From JACNKJ01 sp964344565 (GTDB lineage Bacteria; Krumholzibacteriota; Krumholzibacteriia; JACNKJ01), in contig CAYFNT010000010.1 of NCBI GenBank assembly GCA_964344565.1, forward strand, positions 33,719 through 97,718: a stretch of DNA of 64,000 nt. The letters run 5' to 3'. Shown here piece by piece: positions 25,801 to 32,970 of the stretch (position 1 is the first letter of the stretch; the number at the start of each line of letters is the position of its first letter). Under the pieces are notes generated by a model. That model had not been told where the DNA came from. It searched no databases and was given only the letters and a program-made list of their open reading frames with translations. The translations under genes were made by a program, and so were the position numbers.

Positions 25801-26176
25801 GACCATCCTCACCATCAGCAGCAATGCCGGCGATCCGGTGATCGTGCCCATCAGCATCGAGGTGTTCTTCGATCCCACCGACGCCGAAGAGACGCCGGCG
25901 ACCTTCGCGCTCGGCAAGAACCACCCCAACCCTTTCAATCCGAAGACCAGCATCGCCTTCTCCCTCAGCCAGAGCGGAGACGCGAAGCTGACGGTCTTCG
26001 ACGTTCAGGGGAGGGCCGTGCGAACCCTCGCCGAGGGCTTCATGACGGCCGGCGAGCACCTGGCCGAATGGGACGGCCGCGACGCCTGGGGTCGTCAGCT
26101 CTCCTCGGGCCTCTACTTCTACAAGCTCGAGGCGGCCGATCAGGTTCTCACCGAGAAGATGTTGATGCTCAAGTAG
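22874..26176 (+). CDS. Secreted gingipain-like C25 cysteine protease with C-terminal sorting module (3)
   Basis: 1100-residue exported protease: signal peptide (1-20, ending PTFA), C25 propeptide (GLPALPTVRRSVVIPDDAAM), catalytic domain with PMLVISYGPFMGSMQPFVDW, FVLLVGDASQVPYF, catalytic His in NYCGHGWLTGW (about 434) and Cys in INSVACNTGEF (about 467). The downstream part differs from proteases 1 and 2: a cohesin-like stretch (YPESTLNLDLFVYNGSPD), a KNH/Kre9-like unit (VTVLSPNGGEMMAIGS, IQWAAGGG), an ASH/BACON-like strand domain and the FlgD-like tail (NHPNPFNPKTSIAFSLS ... KMLMLK). AAGGGGG precedes ATG 22874. A strong terminator follows. Confidence 0.9.
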   Translation: MKGLTLAGLLCALLALPTFAADVQVATGQDAWNLQVLDASADQTRLQLNLGSFQIDGLKIDGAQWTVIALEDLALHHQRGLPALPTVRRSVVIPDDAAMRVNVLEASYRDFPGMDIAPSKGTISRKMDPEMVSYEFSRFYETDAWFPGEVAVLDEPYIMRDVRGMVVELNPFQYNPATRTLRVYTELIVEVATDGESFLNRLESRPEALDSEFAKIYSSHFLNYDLLQDRYVSIPEIGPMLVISYGPFMGSMQPFVDWKNQMGVPTTMVDVSSVGSTGNQIKDYIQGIYDSEPLTFVLLVGDASQVPYFNNGGASDPSYGFLAGDDFYPEIFVGRLSAENTSQVDTQVLRSIEYERDPQMGATWYAKGIGIGSNEGSGIGDDGESDRDHMDNIRDDLLAFTYTEVDQVYDPDASAAQVAAGCNDGRSIINYCGHGWLTGWVTSGFENANVNALVNDNMLPFINSVACNTGEFQSGTCFGEAWMRATNAGEPTGAIGFYGSTISMSWAPPMSSQDETVDLLVAGEKRTFGALCFNGSCLMIDEYGSSGENEMKFWTIFGDPSLRVRTDTPAAVYVDHFATVDPLMDYFTVNTDPGNLAAISFEGEYIGSAFADGGGVAQVYFENDLPTPGNEITLTVTGFNRDTHQDQILVGDGLLPTCEVSPSFFNKVLQQGEVQTDYLSIGNYGEEGSTLYYSISMEDPNFPRDGGRNMTGSYAWTEPSAVYPESTLNLDLFVYNGSPDMEWISSFDMQLPAGVVLNSASDMTGGGAGDLVYSGGTGDGAFCEWTDPDGGWGQIYDGETGHAILNLTFASMGDQVVIPYTIYGDIYGSDPHQVSGEIVITTLGPNVTVLSPNGGEMMAIGSMMDIQWAAGGGPENVMIELSRTGIGGWETLAPSVPADLGHFGWMVDGVISSNCRIKICDVDDLAITDTSDDAFTIYRTMTWVQMATTSGAVPEGQTEMLEVVFDATGLPEGSYETILTISSNAGDPVIVPISIEVFFDPTDAEETPATFALGKNHPNPFNPKTSIAFSLSQSGDAKLTVFDVQGRAVRTLAEGFMTAGEHLAEWDGRDAWGRQLSSGLYFYKLEAADQVLTEKMLMLK

Positions 26177-26200
26177 CCGGCGACAGGAGACTGCTGGCAG

Positions 26201-26237
26201 GAAAACCCCCTCCCCCGAATTCGGGGGAGGGTTTTTT
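26201..26237 (+). terminator. Rho-independent terminator
   Basis: AAAACCCCCTCCCCCG/CGGGGGAGGGTTTTTT with a tiny AATT centre, 24 bases after the protease 3 stop. The A-run on one side and T-run on the other would allow bidirectional function. Confidence 0.92.
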
Positions 26238-26321
26238 CGGCCCATGCGTTGTGGATTTGCGCCTTTTATGGCAAGATCGCTGAGTTCCCCGCCTGTCAGG
26301 TCCCTCTCATCGGAGATTCCC

Positions 26322-28094
26322 GTGAAAAACATCGCCCTCGGCATTCGCGCTGGAGCGCGTCAGCATGGCGACACCGTGGCCCTGCGCCACAAGATCGTCG
26401 GCAGCTGGCATGAGATCAGCTACGGCGAGATGGACGAATCGATCGAGGCGGTGGCCCGCAAACTCGTGGAGCTCGGCGTCGACGAGGGCGGCAGGGTGGC
26501 GATCTTCGCGCCGAACTGTCCGGACTGGATTCTGGCGGACCTCGGCATCCAGAGCATCAGGGCGGTCACGGTTCCCATCTTCGCCACGAGCACGGTGGAA
26601 CAGGCTCGCTACATCATCGAGGACGCCGAGGTGCGCGTGGCCTTCGCGGGATCCCGCAGCGAGATGGACAAGCTCGTGGAAGTGCGCGAGCTCTGCGGAC
26701 AGCCCGAGATTCTCGTAGCCCTGGACGGCAGCACCGAGGCCGGCGACGAGAGCGACATGCTCATGGCCGACTTCATCGAGTCCGGCCGCCTGGCCGACAC
26801 GGCCGACGAGTGCCGGCGCCGCGAGGGCGAGGCCTCAGGCGAGGATCTCGCCACCATCATCTACACCTCGGGAACCACGGGCGAGCCCAAGGGCGTGATG
26901 CTCACCCACGCGAACTTCCTCAACCAGTTCGAAACCCTCGAGAGCCGTTACGACGTGACCGGCGATGATCGCTCCCTCTGCTTCCTTCCCCTCAGCCACG
27001 TTTTCGAACGCGCCTGGACATTCTACGTGCTGCTCAAGGGAGCGAAGAATTCATTCCTCCCCGATCCCCGACGCATCGCCAGCTACCTGGTGGACGTCAG
27101 GCCCAACGTGATGGCCAGCGCTCCGCGCCTCTACGAGAAGATCTACGCGGGCATCTACGACAAGCTCGAAATCGCGCCTTCCTATCGGCGGAAGCTCTTC
27201 TACTGGGCCCTGGACGTGGGCGGCAGGTACCAGGCGAAGATTCGCGATGGCGGAGCCGGGTCCCTGCTCAGGGCCCAGCACGCCCTGGCGGACCGCCTGG
27301 TTCTCTCGAAGCTGCGCGAGGTCATCGGGGGACCCAAGAAGTTCATGGCCTCCGGAGGAGCGGCCCTCTCCCAGGAGATCGAAGAGATGTTCTTCGCGGC
27401 CGGCCTGCTCATCTGTCAGGGCTATGGCCTCACCGAGACCGCGCCCATGCTCACCGCGAACTGTCCCGGGGATTTCAAGTTCGGAACCGTGGGCAAACCG
27501 GTGGTCGGCGTCCAGATCAAGATCGCGGAGAACGGGGAGATCCTCGCCAAGGGACCCAACGTCATGCCCGGCTACTTCAACAAGCCCGAAGCGACCGCCG
27601 AGGTCTTCAGCGAGGGATGGTTCCACACCGGCGACGTGGGACACATCGACGAGGACGGCTTCCTGGTCATCACCGACCGAATCAAGGATCTCATCGTCAC
27701 CTCCGGCGGCAAGAACGTGGCGCCCCAGCTGGTGGAGATGGTCGTGGGCAAGGATCCCTTCATCGAGCAGCTCGCCGTGCTCGGTGACCGTCGCAAGTAC
27801 ATCAGCGCGCTGGTGGTTCCGTCCTTCGATGTGCTCGCCGACTGGGCCCGTCGCCAGAAGCTGAACTTCGAATCCCACGAAGAGCTCGTGAAGATGCCCG
27901 AGGTGATCCGTCACATGACCGAGCGCATCACGGCCCAGTCGCGTCAGCTGGCGCCCTTCGAGAAGATCAAACGATTCACCCTGCTGGCCAAGGAGTTCAC
28001 CATGCAGGCCGGCGAGATCACGCCGACCCTGAAGGTGAAGCGGCGGGTCATCCGCGAGAAGTACAAGGACCTCATCGAGCGGATGTACAGCTAA
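26322..28094 (+). CDS. Long-chain acyl-CoA synthetase (AMP-forming)
   Basis: 590-residue ANL-superfamily ligase that activates fatty acids as acyl-AMP and then acyl-CoA. GTG 26322 is chosen for the GGAG six bases upstream; the in-frame codons before it run through the terminator tail. Motifs: the ATP loop TIIYTSGTTGEPKGVMLTHAN, QGYGLTETAPML, GWFHTGDVGHIDEDGFLVI, the hinge TDRIKDLIVTSGGKNVAP and the C-terminal Lys region LTPTLKVKRR-like (ITPTLKVKRRVI). The layout with PLSHVFER and RPNVMASAPRLYEKIY fits the bacterial long-chain (FadD15/FAA1-like) subgroup of about 600 residues. No fatty-acid genes flank it. Confidence 0.9.
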   Translation: MKNIALGIRAGARQHGDTVALRHKIVGSWHEISYGEMDESIEAVARKLVELGVDEGGRVAIFAPNCPDWILADLGIQSIRAVTVPIFATSTVEQARYIIEDAEVRVAFAGSRSEMDKLVEVRELCGQPEILVALDGSTEAGDESDMLMADFIESGRLADTADECRRREGEASGEDLATIIYTSGTTGEPKGVMLTHANFLNQFETLESRYDVTGDDRSLCFLPLSHVFERAWTFYVLLKGAKNSFLPDPRRIASYLVDVRPNVMASAPRLYEKIYAGIYDKLEIAPSYRRKLFYWALDVGGRYQAKIRDGGAGSLLRAQHALADRLVLSKLREVIGGPKKFMASGGAALSQEIEEMFFAAGLLICQGYGLTETAPMLTANCPGDFKFGTVGKPVVGVQIKIAENGEILAKGPNVMPGYFNKPEATAEVFSEGWFHTGDVGHIDEDGFLVITDRIKDLIVTSGGKNVAPQLVEMVVGKDPFIEQLAVLGDRRKYISALVVPSFDVLADWARRQKLNFESHEELVKMPEVIRHMTERITAQSRQLAPFEKIKRFTLLAKEFTMQAGEITPTLKVKRRVIREKYKDLIERMYS

Positions 28095-28109
28095 GCTGCC
28101 CGCCAGAGA

Positions 28110-29849
28110 CTAGCGGGCCAGGACCAGCTTCGTCGTGGCCGTGTAGTCGCCGGCGATGAGCTTGCAGAAGTAGATTCCCGAACTCAGCTCCTCTCCCGAA
28201 TCTCCACGACCATTCCAGTCGAACTGGTGGACGCTCTCGGTCTGGCCCACGATCTCGCGGCCCCAGACACGCCGGCCTCCCAGGTCGTAGATGGCGATGT
28301 CGACCTCGGCGGCGTCTTCAGGCAGGGCGTAGCGCAGCGTGGTCTTGGGATTGAAGGGATTGGGAAAACTGCTGAGCATCAGGGCTCCTGCTGGCGTCTC
28401 GTCCGCGCCGGTACCGACGGGGTAGAGCGGGAAATCCAGATCGATGAGGCTGCCTCCCACCACCGACACATTCTCGAACACCGCCTCCTGATATCCGGGG
28501 AGGCTCGCGGTCGCCGTATAGGTTCCGGGCAAGAGCAGACGTACATAGCGTCCGTGCACGGGCTCGCTCATGCGTGGGTGGTTGATGACCGGCTCGCCGA
28601 TCACGGCCACTTCCGCGGCGAGGGGTTCCAGGGTCGTCGCGTCGTAGACATTCCCGCGCAGGCCGTCGCCGTGCACCCGGTTCAGCAGCACGCGGATACC
28701 CTTCAGATTCTCCTCCACGATCTCCGCGATGCGCACGATGCCCGTGGGGAAGAACTCGGTGGCGGTCTCGATGAGATAGGCCTGGGTGCCGTGCTCCCAG
28801 TACATCCAATTGTAGGTTTGTCCGTTGCCGTAGAAGAATTCGGCCCCGTAGTAGCCGCTGCCCTCCTTGTGGATCGCGGCGGCCATGTCGTAGCAGAGGT
28901 CGATGCCCGCGGGATCGTCCCCGCAGTATCCCACGTACTCGCTGTAGCTGTGGAAACTGATGCCGGCCACGAAGTGTTCGCGATCGAAGAGAGCCTGCTG
29001 CAGCTGGGATTCGTTCTCGGACATGGGTCCGGGGCCGCGGTAGACGATGCTGCATTCGAGGGAGCTGCCCGCCGTGCTCCAGCCCTCGGCGTAGTTGCGG
29101 TTGAGATCGACTCCGTCGGGATAGCTGGGATAGCTCGAGCCGCAGTATTCGTTCACCACGCCTTCGAAGATGCCGTCCTCGTCGTTGTCGCGCTTGTTCT
29201 TCCGCCACCATGGGCTGTCGATGCCCGTCTGCACGTAGAGGTAGCCCTCGGGATTCAGGATGGGGATGATCCAGATCTCCGTCTCGTCGATGAGGAAGGT
29301 GATTTCCGGATCGCTGCCGTAGCCGGCCACCATCTCCAGGATGAACTCCGCCATGACATTCGTGTTCACCGGCTCGCGGGCGTGGATCACCGCGTCGAGG
29401 CTGACGTCGGGCTCGTCCTCCTGAATCTGGGGATTGTCCGACAGCTTCAGGGCCCAGACCTCCACGCCGTCGCGGGTCGAATAGCCCAACAGCTCCATGG
29501 CGGCGATCTCGGGATGATCGGCCACGGTGTCGGTCATCAAGTCGTAGATCTCCTGATAGGACCAATAATAGTAGTCGCTCCACACGGCCCGGGAGGGAAG
29601 GACGAGCTCGTGCCGCAGTCCCTCGGCGACGAATTCATCGTACTCGCTTTCGGGAACCGCGAAATCGTAGCTTCGCCCCAACCGATGAGCGGGAATCTCG
29701 GAAACCGCGTACTCGGCGTAGGCCTTGAGAAGAGCCAGATCCTCCCGGCTCTCGGGCGTCACGCGCAGGGTCAGGATGTCGGCGGCGAGAAGGGTAGTGG
29801 CGGAAAGGACGACGGTCAGAACCGTCAGGACGGCGAAAACTCGGCGCAT
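28110..29849 (-). CDS. Secreted M14 zinc carboxypeptidase with regulatory-like and sorting domains
   Basis: 579-residue exported carboxypeptidase T-like enzyme. Signal peptide 1-23; an N-terminal prodomain-like part; M14 domain about 90-385 with zinc ligands H156 and E159 (IHAREPVN), the third ligand in GISFHSYSEYVGY (about 297), DLNRNYAEGW and the catalytic Glu in LIETATEFFP (about 355). A CarboxypepD_reg-like beta domain follows (NVYDATTLEPLAAEVAV ... PGTYTATASLPGY), then the FlgD-like tail (SFPNPFNPKTTLRYALP ... TKLVLAR). It releases C-terminal residues from peptides outside the cell and so would complement the C25 endoproteases nearby. Confidence 0.9.
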   Translation of the reverse strand: MRRVFAVLTVLTVVLSATTLLAADILTLRVTPESREDLALLKAYAEYAVSEIPAHRLGRSYDFAVPESEYDEFVAEGLRHELVLPSRAVWSDYYYWSYQEIYDLMTDTVADHPEIAAMELLGYSTRDGVEVWALKLSDNPQIQEDEPDVSLDAVIHAREPVNTNVMAEFILEMVAGYGSDPEITFLIDETEIWIIPILNPEGYLYVQTGIDSPWWRKNKRDNDEDGIFEGVVNEYCGSSYPSYPDGVDLNRNYAEGWSTAGSSLECSIVYRGPGPMSENESQLQQALFDREHFVAGISFHSYSEYVGYCGDDPAGIDLCYDMAAAIHKEGSGYYGAEFFYGNGQTYNWMYWEHGTQAYLIETATEFFPTGIVRIAEIVEENLKGIRVLLNRVHGDGLRGNVYDATTLEPLAAEVAVIGEPVINHPRMSEPVHGRYVRLLLPGTYTATASLPGYQEAVFENVSVVGGSLIDLDFPLYPVGTGADETPAGALMLSSFPNPFNPKTTLRYALPEDAAEVDIAIYDLGGRRVWGREIVGQTESVHQFDWNGRGDSGEELSSGIYFCKLIAGDYTATTKLVLAR

Positions 29850-29910
29850 GGCTCACCTCGCTTGTGAGCCTCAAGTCTAGCACATTCCCGACGAAGGGCT
29901 CCAGAACCCG

Positions 29911-30642
29911 CTAGGCCTCGGCCCTGAGCCGGTCGATCCTGCGCCCCATTCGGATTCCCAGGATCGGCATGACGATGGGCAGCGTGGCGTAGGCGAAACC
30001 GGCCCAAACCCCCACCTTGTACGGGGTGAGCCAGGCCACCAGGAAGGACAGCAGCCCGATGAGCGCCATGGTCCCGAAGGTGACGATGCCCGATTGGGTG
30101 ATCATGCGCTCGACTGCATTCAATTGCAGCTCTTCGGAGACGATCTTCGCCCTCAGGTAGAGAAGCACCACGCAGGCGTTCATGGCGAAGAATCCCAGTC
30201 CGTAGATGATGAAGAGCCCGGTGAGGTCGCTGTTGGACTCGAGCACGAAGTTGGTAGGCAGCCAGCCGCCGCTTATCCAGTAGAAAAGGGCGGCGAAGAG
30301 CATCTTGAGGGGATAGACGAAAACCAGCATGACGAAGATCAGGGACATGCTGATGAGCGTGCTGGGCATGTCTTCCAGCCCGTAGTAACGGCTCCACTGA
30401 CGATGGGTGTACCAGTAGCTCACCACCGAGGCGAAGCTGGCGGCGAATGCCGGCGTTCCCTTGAGGGCGTCCACGAGTTCCGCGTAGCTGCCGGGAATGC
30501 CGCCCAGGGAGATCACCAGCAAGGTTGTGGCGAATGCGAAGGCCGCGTCGGTGAAGACCTCCAGGCGCGTCATCTCCAAGCCGCGCAAGCGGAAACCGTT
30601 CTTCCGCGGCAGGTCCGCCAACTGCGTTTCGGTCCAGGCCAT
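29911..30642 (-). CDS. TMEM175-family (DUF1211) membrane protein
   Basis: 243-residue protein with about six transmembrane helices. The signature of the bacterial TMEM175 potassium-channel family, R-x-E-x-F-x-D-A-x-F-A-F-x-x-T-L-L, is visible as RLEVFTDAAFAFATTLLVI (residues 26-44) in the first helix. The rest (YWYTHRQWSRYY, several hydrophobic segments) also fits that family, which in bacteria forms tetrameric K+-permeable pores with one repeat per subunit. The gene stands alone between the carboxypeptidase and the metal operon, divergent from the latter. Confidence 0.75.
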   Translation of the reverse strand: MAWTETQLADLPRKNGFRLRGLEMTRLEVFTDAAFAFATTLLVISLGGIPGSYAELVDALKGTPAFAASFASVVSYWYTHRQWSRYYGLEDMPSTLISMSLIFVMLVFVYPLKMLFAALFYWISGGWLPTNFVLESNSDLTGLFIIYGLGFFAMNACVVLLYLRAKIVSEELQLNAVERMITQSGIVTFGTMALIGLLSFLVAWLTPYKVGVWAGFAYATLPIVMPILGIRMGRRIDRLRAEA

Positions 30643-30701
30643 GCTACCTCCCGGCCGCGATCCTAGCCCTCGGATTTCCTTCGTTCAAGGACACAATCCC
30701 C

Positions 30702-30730
30702 TTGCCTTTTCGGGTCCGTATGGCTAGATT
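30702..30730 (+). promoter_or_regulatory. Promoter of the metal-regulator/ABC operon
   Basis: TTGCCT (30702-30707), 17-base spacer, TAGATT (30725-30730). The palindromic operator begins one base after the -10 box and so covers the transcription start, a classical repressor arrangement. Confidence 0.75.
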
Positions 30731-30731
30731 G

Positions 30732-30753
30732 AAAGTTAGGCATGCCTAACTTT
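30732..30753. promoter_or_regulatory. DtxR/MntR-type operator 1
   Basis: A perfect 22-bp palindrome with core GTTAGGCATGCCTAAC between AAA and TTT. TTAGG-N4-CCTAA is the known box of DtxR/IdeR/MntR-family repressors. It lies directly after the -10 box and 16 bases before the ATG of the DtxR-family gene, indicating autoregulation. A second, related box precedes 35348. Confidence 0.9.
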
Positions 30754-30769
30754 AGAGGGGAAACGCGAA

Positions 30770-31174
30770 ATGCCCAGCGAATCGGTGGAGAATTACATCA
30801 CGGAGATTCTCCGCCTGGAGGAGGCCGCCACCCCCGCCAGCACCAGCGAACTCGCCGAACGGCTGCAGGTGGCGCGTCCATCGGTGACGGGCATGCTCAA
30901 GAAGCTCGAGACCGAAGGATACATCCTGCGCGAACCCTACCGAGCCGTTCGCCTGACTCGGCGCGGGCGACGGGCGGCGCGCACGGTGATCCGGCGTCAT
31001 CGACTGATCGAGACTTTTCTGGTCGAGACCCTGGGCATGTCGCCGCATGAGGTGCACGAGGAGGCTCACCGCCTCGAGCACGCCATGTCCGAAGAGGTCA
31101 TCGAACGTCTGGACCGCTGGCTCGGGCGGCCCGAACTCGATCCTCACGGAAGGCCCATTCCCGGCCGCCCCTAG
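30770..31174 (+). CDS. DtxR/MntR-family metal-dependent repressor
   Basis: 134-residue regulator with a winged helix (about 6-65: TSELAERLQVARPSVTGMLK) and the metal-binding dimerisation domain (about 70-134); the DtxR SH3-like domain is absent. Aligned by eye to DtxR (HDEACRWEHVMS), the ligand block reads HEEAHRLEHAMS: Glu (E103) and His (H104) are kept, Cys102 is His (H100), and the N-terminal Met10 position is Asn (N8 in SVENYI). H77 (RRHRLIE) is kept. The metal site is thus neither textbook DtxR nor MntR, so the choice between Mn, Fe and Zn is open. It probably represses its own operon and the gene at 35348 through the TTAGGC boxes. Confidence 0.9.
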   Translation: MPSESVENYITEILRLEEAATPASTSELAERLQVARPSVTGMLKKLETEGYILREPYRAVRLTRRGRRAARTVIRRHRLIETFLVETLGMSPHEVHEEAHRLEHAMSEEVIERLDRWLGRPELDPHGRPIPGRP

Positions 31175-31238
31175 AGGACCCATGCGCGGAACGACCCGCG
31201 CGATATGCTGCCCTGCAGGGCGGAAGGAGAAGATGAGG

Positions 31239-32177
31239 ATGCGCAAATCACTGCTGCTGGTTCTGCTCGTCGTCCTGTTCATCGCCTGCGGCGAGAAGGA
31301 AGAGCCCGAGCGTACCGGGATTCTCGAACTCGTGGCCACCACCGGACAGGTGGGCGATCTGCTTCGCAAGGTCGGCGGCGAGCGCGTGAAGGTCACCGCC
31401 CTCATGGGCCCGGGCATCGATCCCCATCTCTACAAGGCCAGCGCGGGCGACGTGGAAAGGCTGCGCAGGGCCGACGCCGTCTTCTACAACGGCCATCACC
31501 TCGAGGCCAAGATGGGCGAGGTCATCGAACAGATGGGAGCCAGCAAGCCGACCATGGCCCTGGCCGAAGTCATCGACGATTCGCGCCTCCTCTCCCCCAG
31601 CGAATTCCAGGGACACTTCGATCCCCACGTCTGGTTCGATCTCGAACTGTGGCGCGAGGCGGTGCTGGCCGCCGGCGCCAAGCTCGGGGAACTCGATCCC
31701 GCTCACGCCGCGGAATACGAAGCCCGGGCGAATGCCTACGCTTCCGAACTGGACGCCCTCCACGCCTACGCCCTCGAGGCCTTCGCCCGCGTGGCCGAAG
31801 AGCAGCGCGTGCTCATCACCGCCCACGACGCATTCGGATACTTCGGTCGAGCCTACGGCCTCGAAGTGCACGGTCTCCAGGGCATCAGCACGGCCACCGA
31901 AGCGGGCACCGGCGACGTGCAGGACCTGGCCGCTTTCATCGCCGAACGCAGGATCCCCGCCCTCTTCGTGGAGACCTCCGTATCGCCCCGCGCCATCCAG
32001 GCCGTGCGCGAGGCGGTGCGATCCCGTGGATTCGAGGTGGAGATCGGCGGCGAGATCTTCAGCGACGCCCTGGGCGACGCGGACGGTCCGGCGGGCACCT
32101 TCCTCGGCATGTTCCGCCACAACGTGGACACCATCGTATCCTCGCTACTGGGAGAGGCCGGACATGGCGAACACTAG
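31239..32177 (+). CDS. Metal ABC transporter substrate-binding lipoprotein (Mn/Zn/Fe, ZnuA/MntA type)
   Basis: 312-residue periplasmic binding lipoprotein of cluster A-I. ATG 31239 is preferred to 31233 because of the spacing from AAGGAGA. Signal peptide and lipobox (LFIAC, Cys18). The four metal ligands typical of the family are visible: His in GPGIDPHLYKAS, His in GHFDPHVWFD, and a Glu/His-Asp pair in TAHDAFGYFG and the late ETSVSPRA/GEIFSDALG region. The absence of the His-rich loop of ZnuA argues mildly for manganese or iron. Downstream ATPase gene overlaps by 14 bases. Confidence 0.9.
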   Translation: MRKSLLLVLLVVLFIACGEKEEPERTGILELVATTGQVGDLLRKVGGERVKVTALMGPGIDPHLYKASAGDVERLRRADAVFYNGHHLEAKMGEVIEQMGASKPTMALAEVIDDSRLLSPSEFQGHFDPHVWFDLELWREAVLAAGAKLGELDPAHAAEYEARANAYASELDALHAYALEAFARVAEEQRVLITAHDAFGYFGRAYGLEVHGLQGISTATEAGTGDVQDLAAFIAERRIPALFVETSVSPRAIQAVREAVRSRGFEVEIGGEIFSDALGDADGPAGTFLGMFRHNVDTIVSSLLGEAGHGEH

Positions 32178-32970
32178 AGACCTCGCGGTCGGCGTCAACG
32201 ACCTCACCGTGGCCTACGGCGAGCGTCCCGTGCTCTGGGACATCGACATGGACGTGCCGGCCGGCCATCTCATGGCCATCATGGGCCCCAACGGCGCCGG
32301 CAAGACCACGCTCATCAAGGCCATCCTGGGGCTCATTCCCATCGCGGCCGGACGCGTGGAGATCCACGGCAGACTCTACCGCGATCAACGGCGCCTCGTG
32401 GGCTACGTGCCCCAGCGGGGAAGCGTAGACTGGGACTTCCCCACCACCGTTCTGGACTTGGTGATGATGGGCCGATACGGCGCCCTGGGCTGGCTCAAGC
32501 GTCCCGGCAAGAAGGAACGCGAACTGGCGCTTTCAGCCCTGGACAAGGTCGGCATGGCGGAGTTCCGCAATCGCCAGATCAGCCAGCTATCGGGCGGACA
32601 GCAGCAGCGGGTCTTTCTGGCCCGGGCCCTGGTGCAGGACGCCCGAGTCTACTTCATGGACGAACCCTTCCAGGGCGTCGACGCGCGCACCGAGCGCGCC
32701 ATCGTGGACCTGCTGCAGGAGTTGCGCGAGCAGGGGCGCACGGTGGTGGTCGTCCATCACGATCTGCAGACCGTCGAGGAGTACTTCGACTGGATCATGC
32801 TGCTCAACGTGCGGCGAATCGCCTGCGGCCCCGTCCGCGAGGTCTTCACGCCCGAGAACCTCCGCCTGGCCTACGGCGGACGCGTGGAGTTCCTCGCCCG
32901 TCGCGCGGCCCGCGACCGCGACGAACTTCCCGGCGACGACCCCCGAACCTTCGACGGACATCGCCCATGA
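32164..32970 (+). CDS. Metal ABC transporter ATP-binding protein
   Basis: 268-residue ABC ATPase. Walker A GPNGAGKTTLIK (about 40), Q-loop VGYVPQRGSVDWDFP (a typical MntB/ZnuC-type block), signature LSGGQQQRV, Walker B ARVYFMDEPFQGVD, and the switch His in VVVHHDLQT. The start ATG 32164 lies inside the end of the binding-protein gene and its stop overlaps the first permease start. It energises import of the metal captured by the preceding lipoprotein. Confidence 0.93.
   Translation: MANTRDLAVGVNDLTVAYGERPVLWDIDMDVPAGHLMAIMGPNGAGKTTLIKAILGLIPIAAGRVEIHGRLYRDQRRLVGYVPQRGSVDWDFPTTVLDLVMMGRYGALGWLKRPGKKERELALSALDKVGMAEFRNRQISQLSGGQQQRVFLARALVQDARVYFMDEPFQGVDARTERAIVDLLQELREQGRTVVVVHHDLQTVEEYFDWIMLLNVRRIACGPVREVFTPENLRLAYGGRVEFLARRAARDRDELPGDDPRTFDGHRP

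Noticed and set aside
28098..28118. Hairpin GCCCGC/GCGGGC between the acyl-CoA synthetase and the carboxypeptidase
   Set aside because: Only six pairs, nine-base loop, no T-run, and it overlaps the carboxypeptidase coding end; too weak to call a terminator.
12696..29849. Repetitive segments in secreted proteins considered as mobile or recombination repeats
   Set aside because: They reflect tandem protein domains and the shared sorting tail, not DNA repeats with conserved ends.
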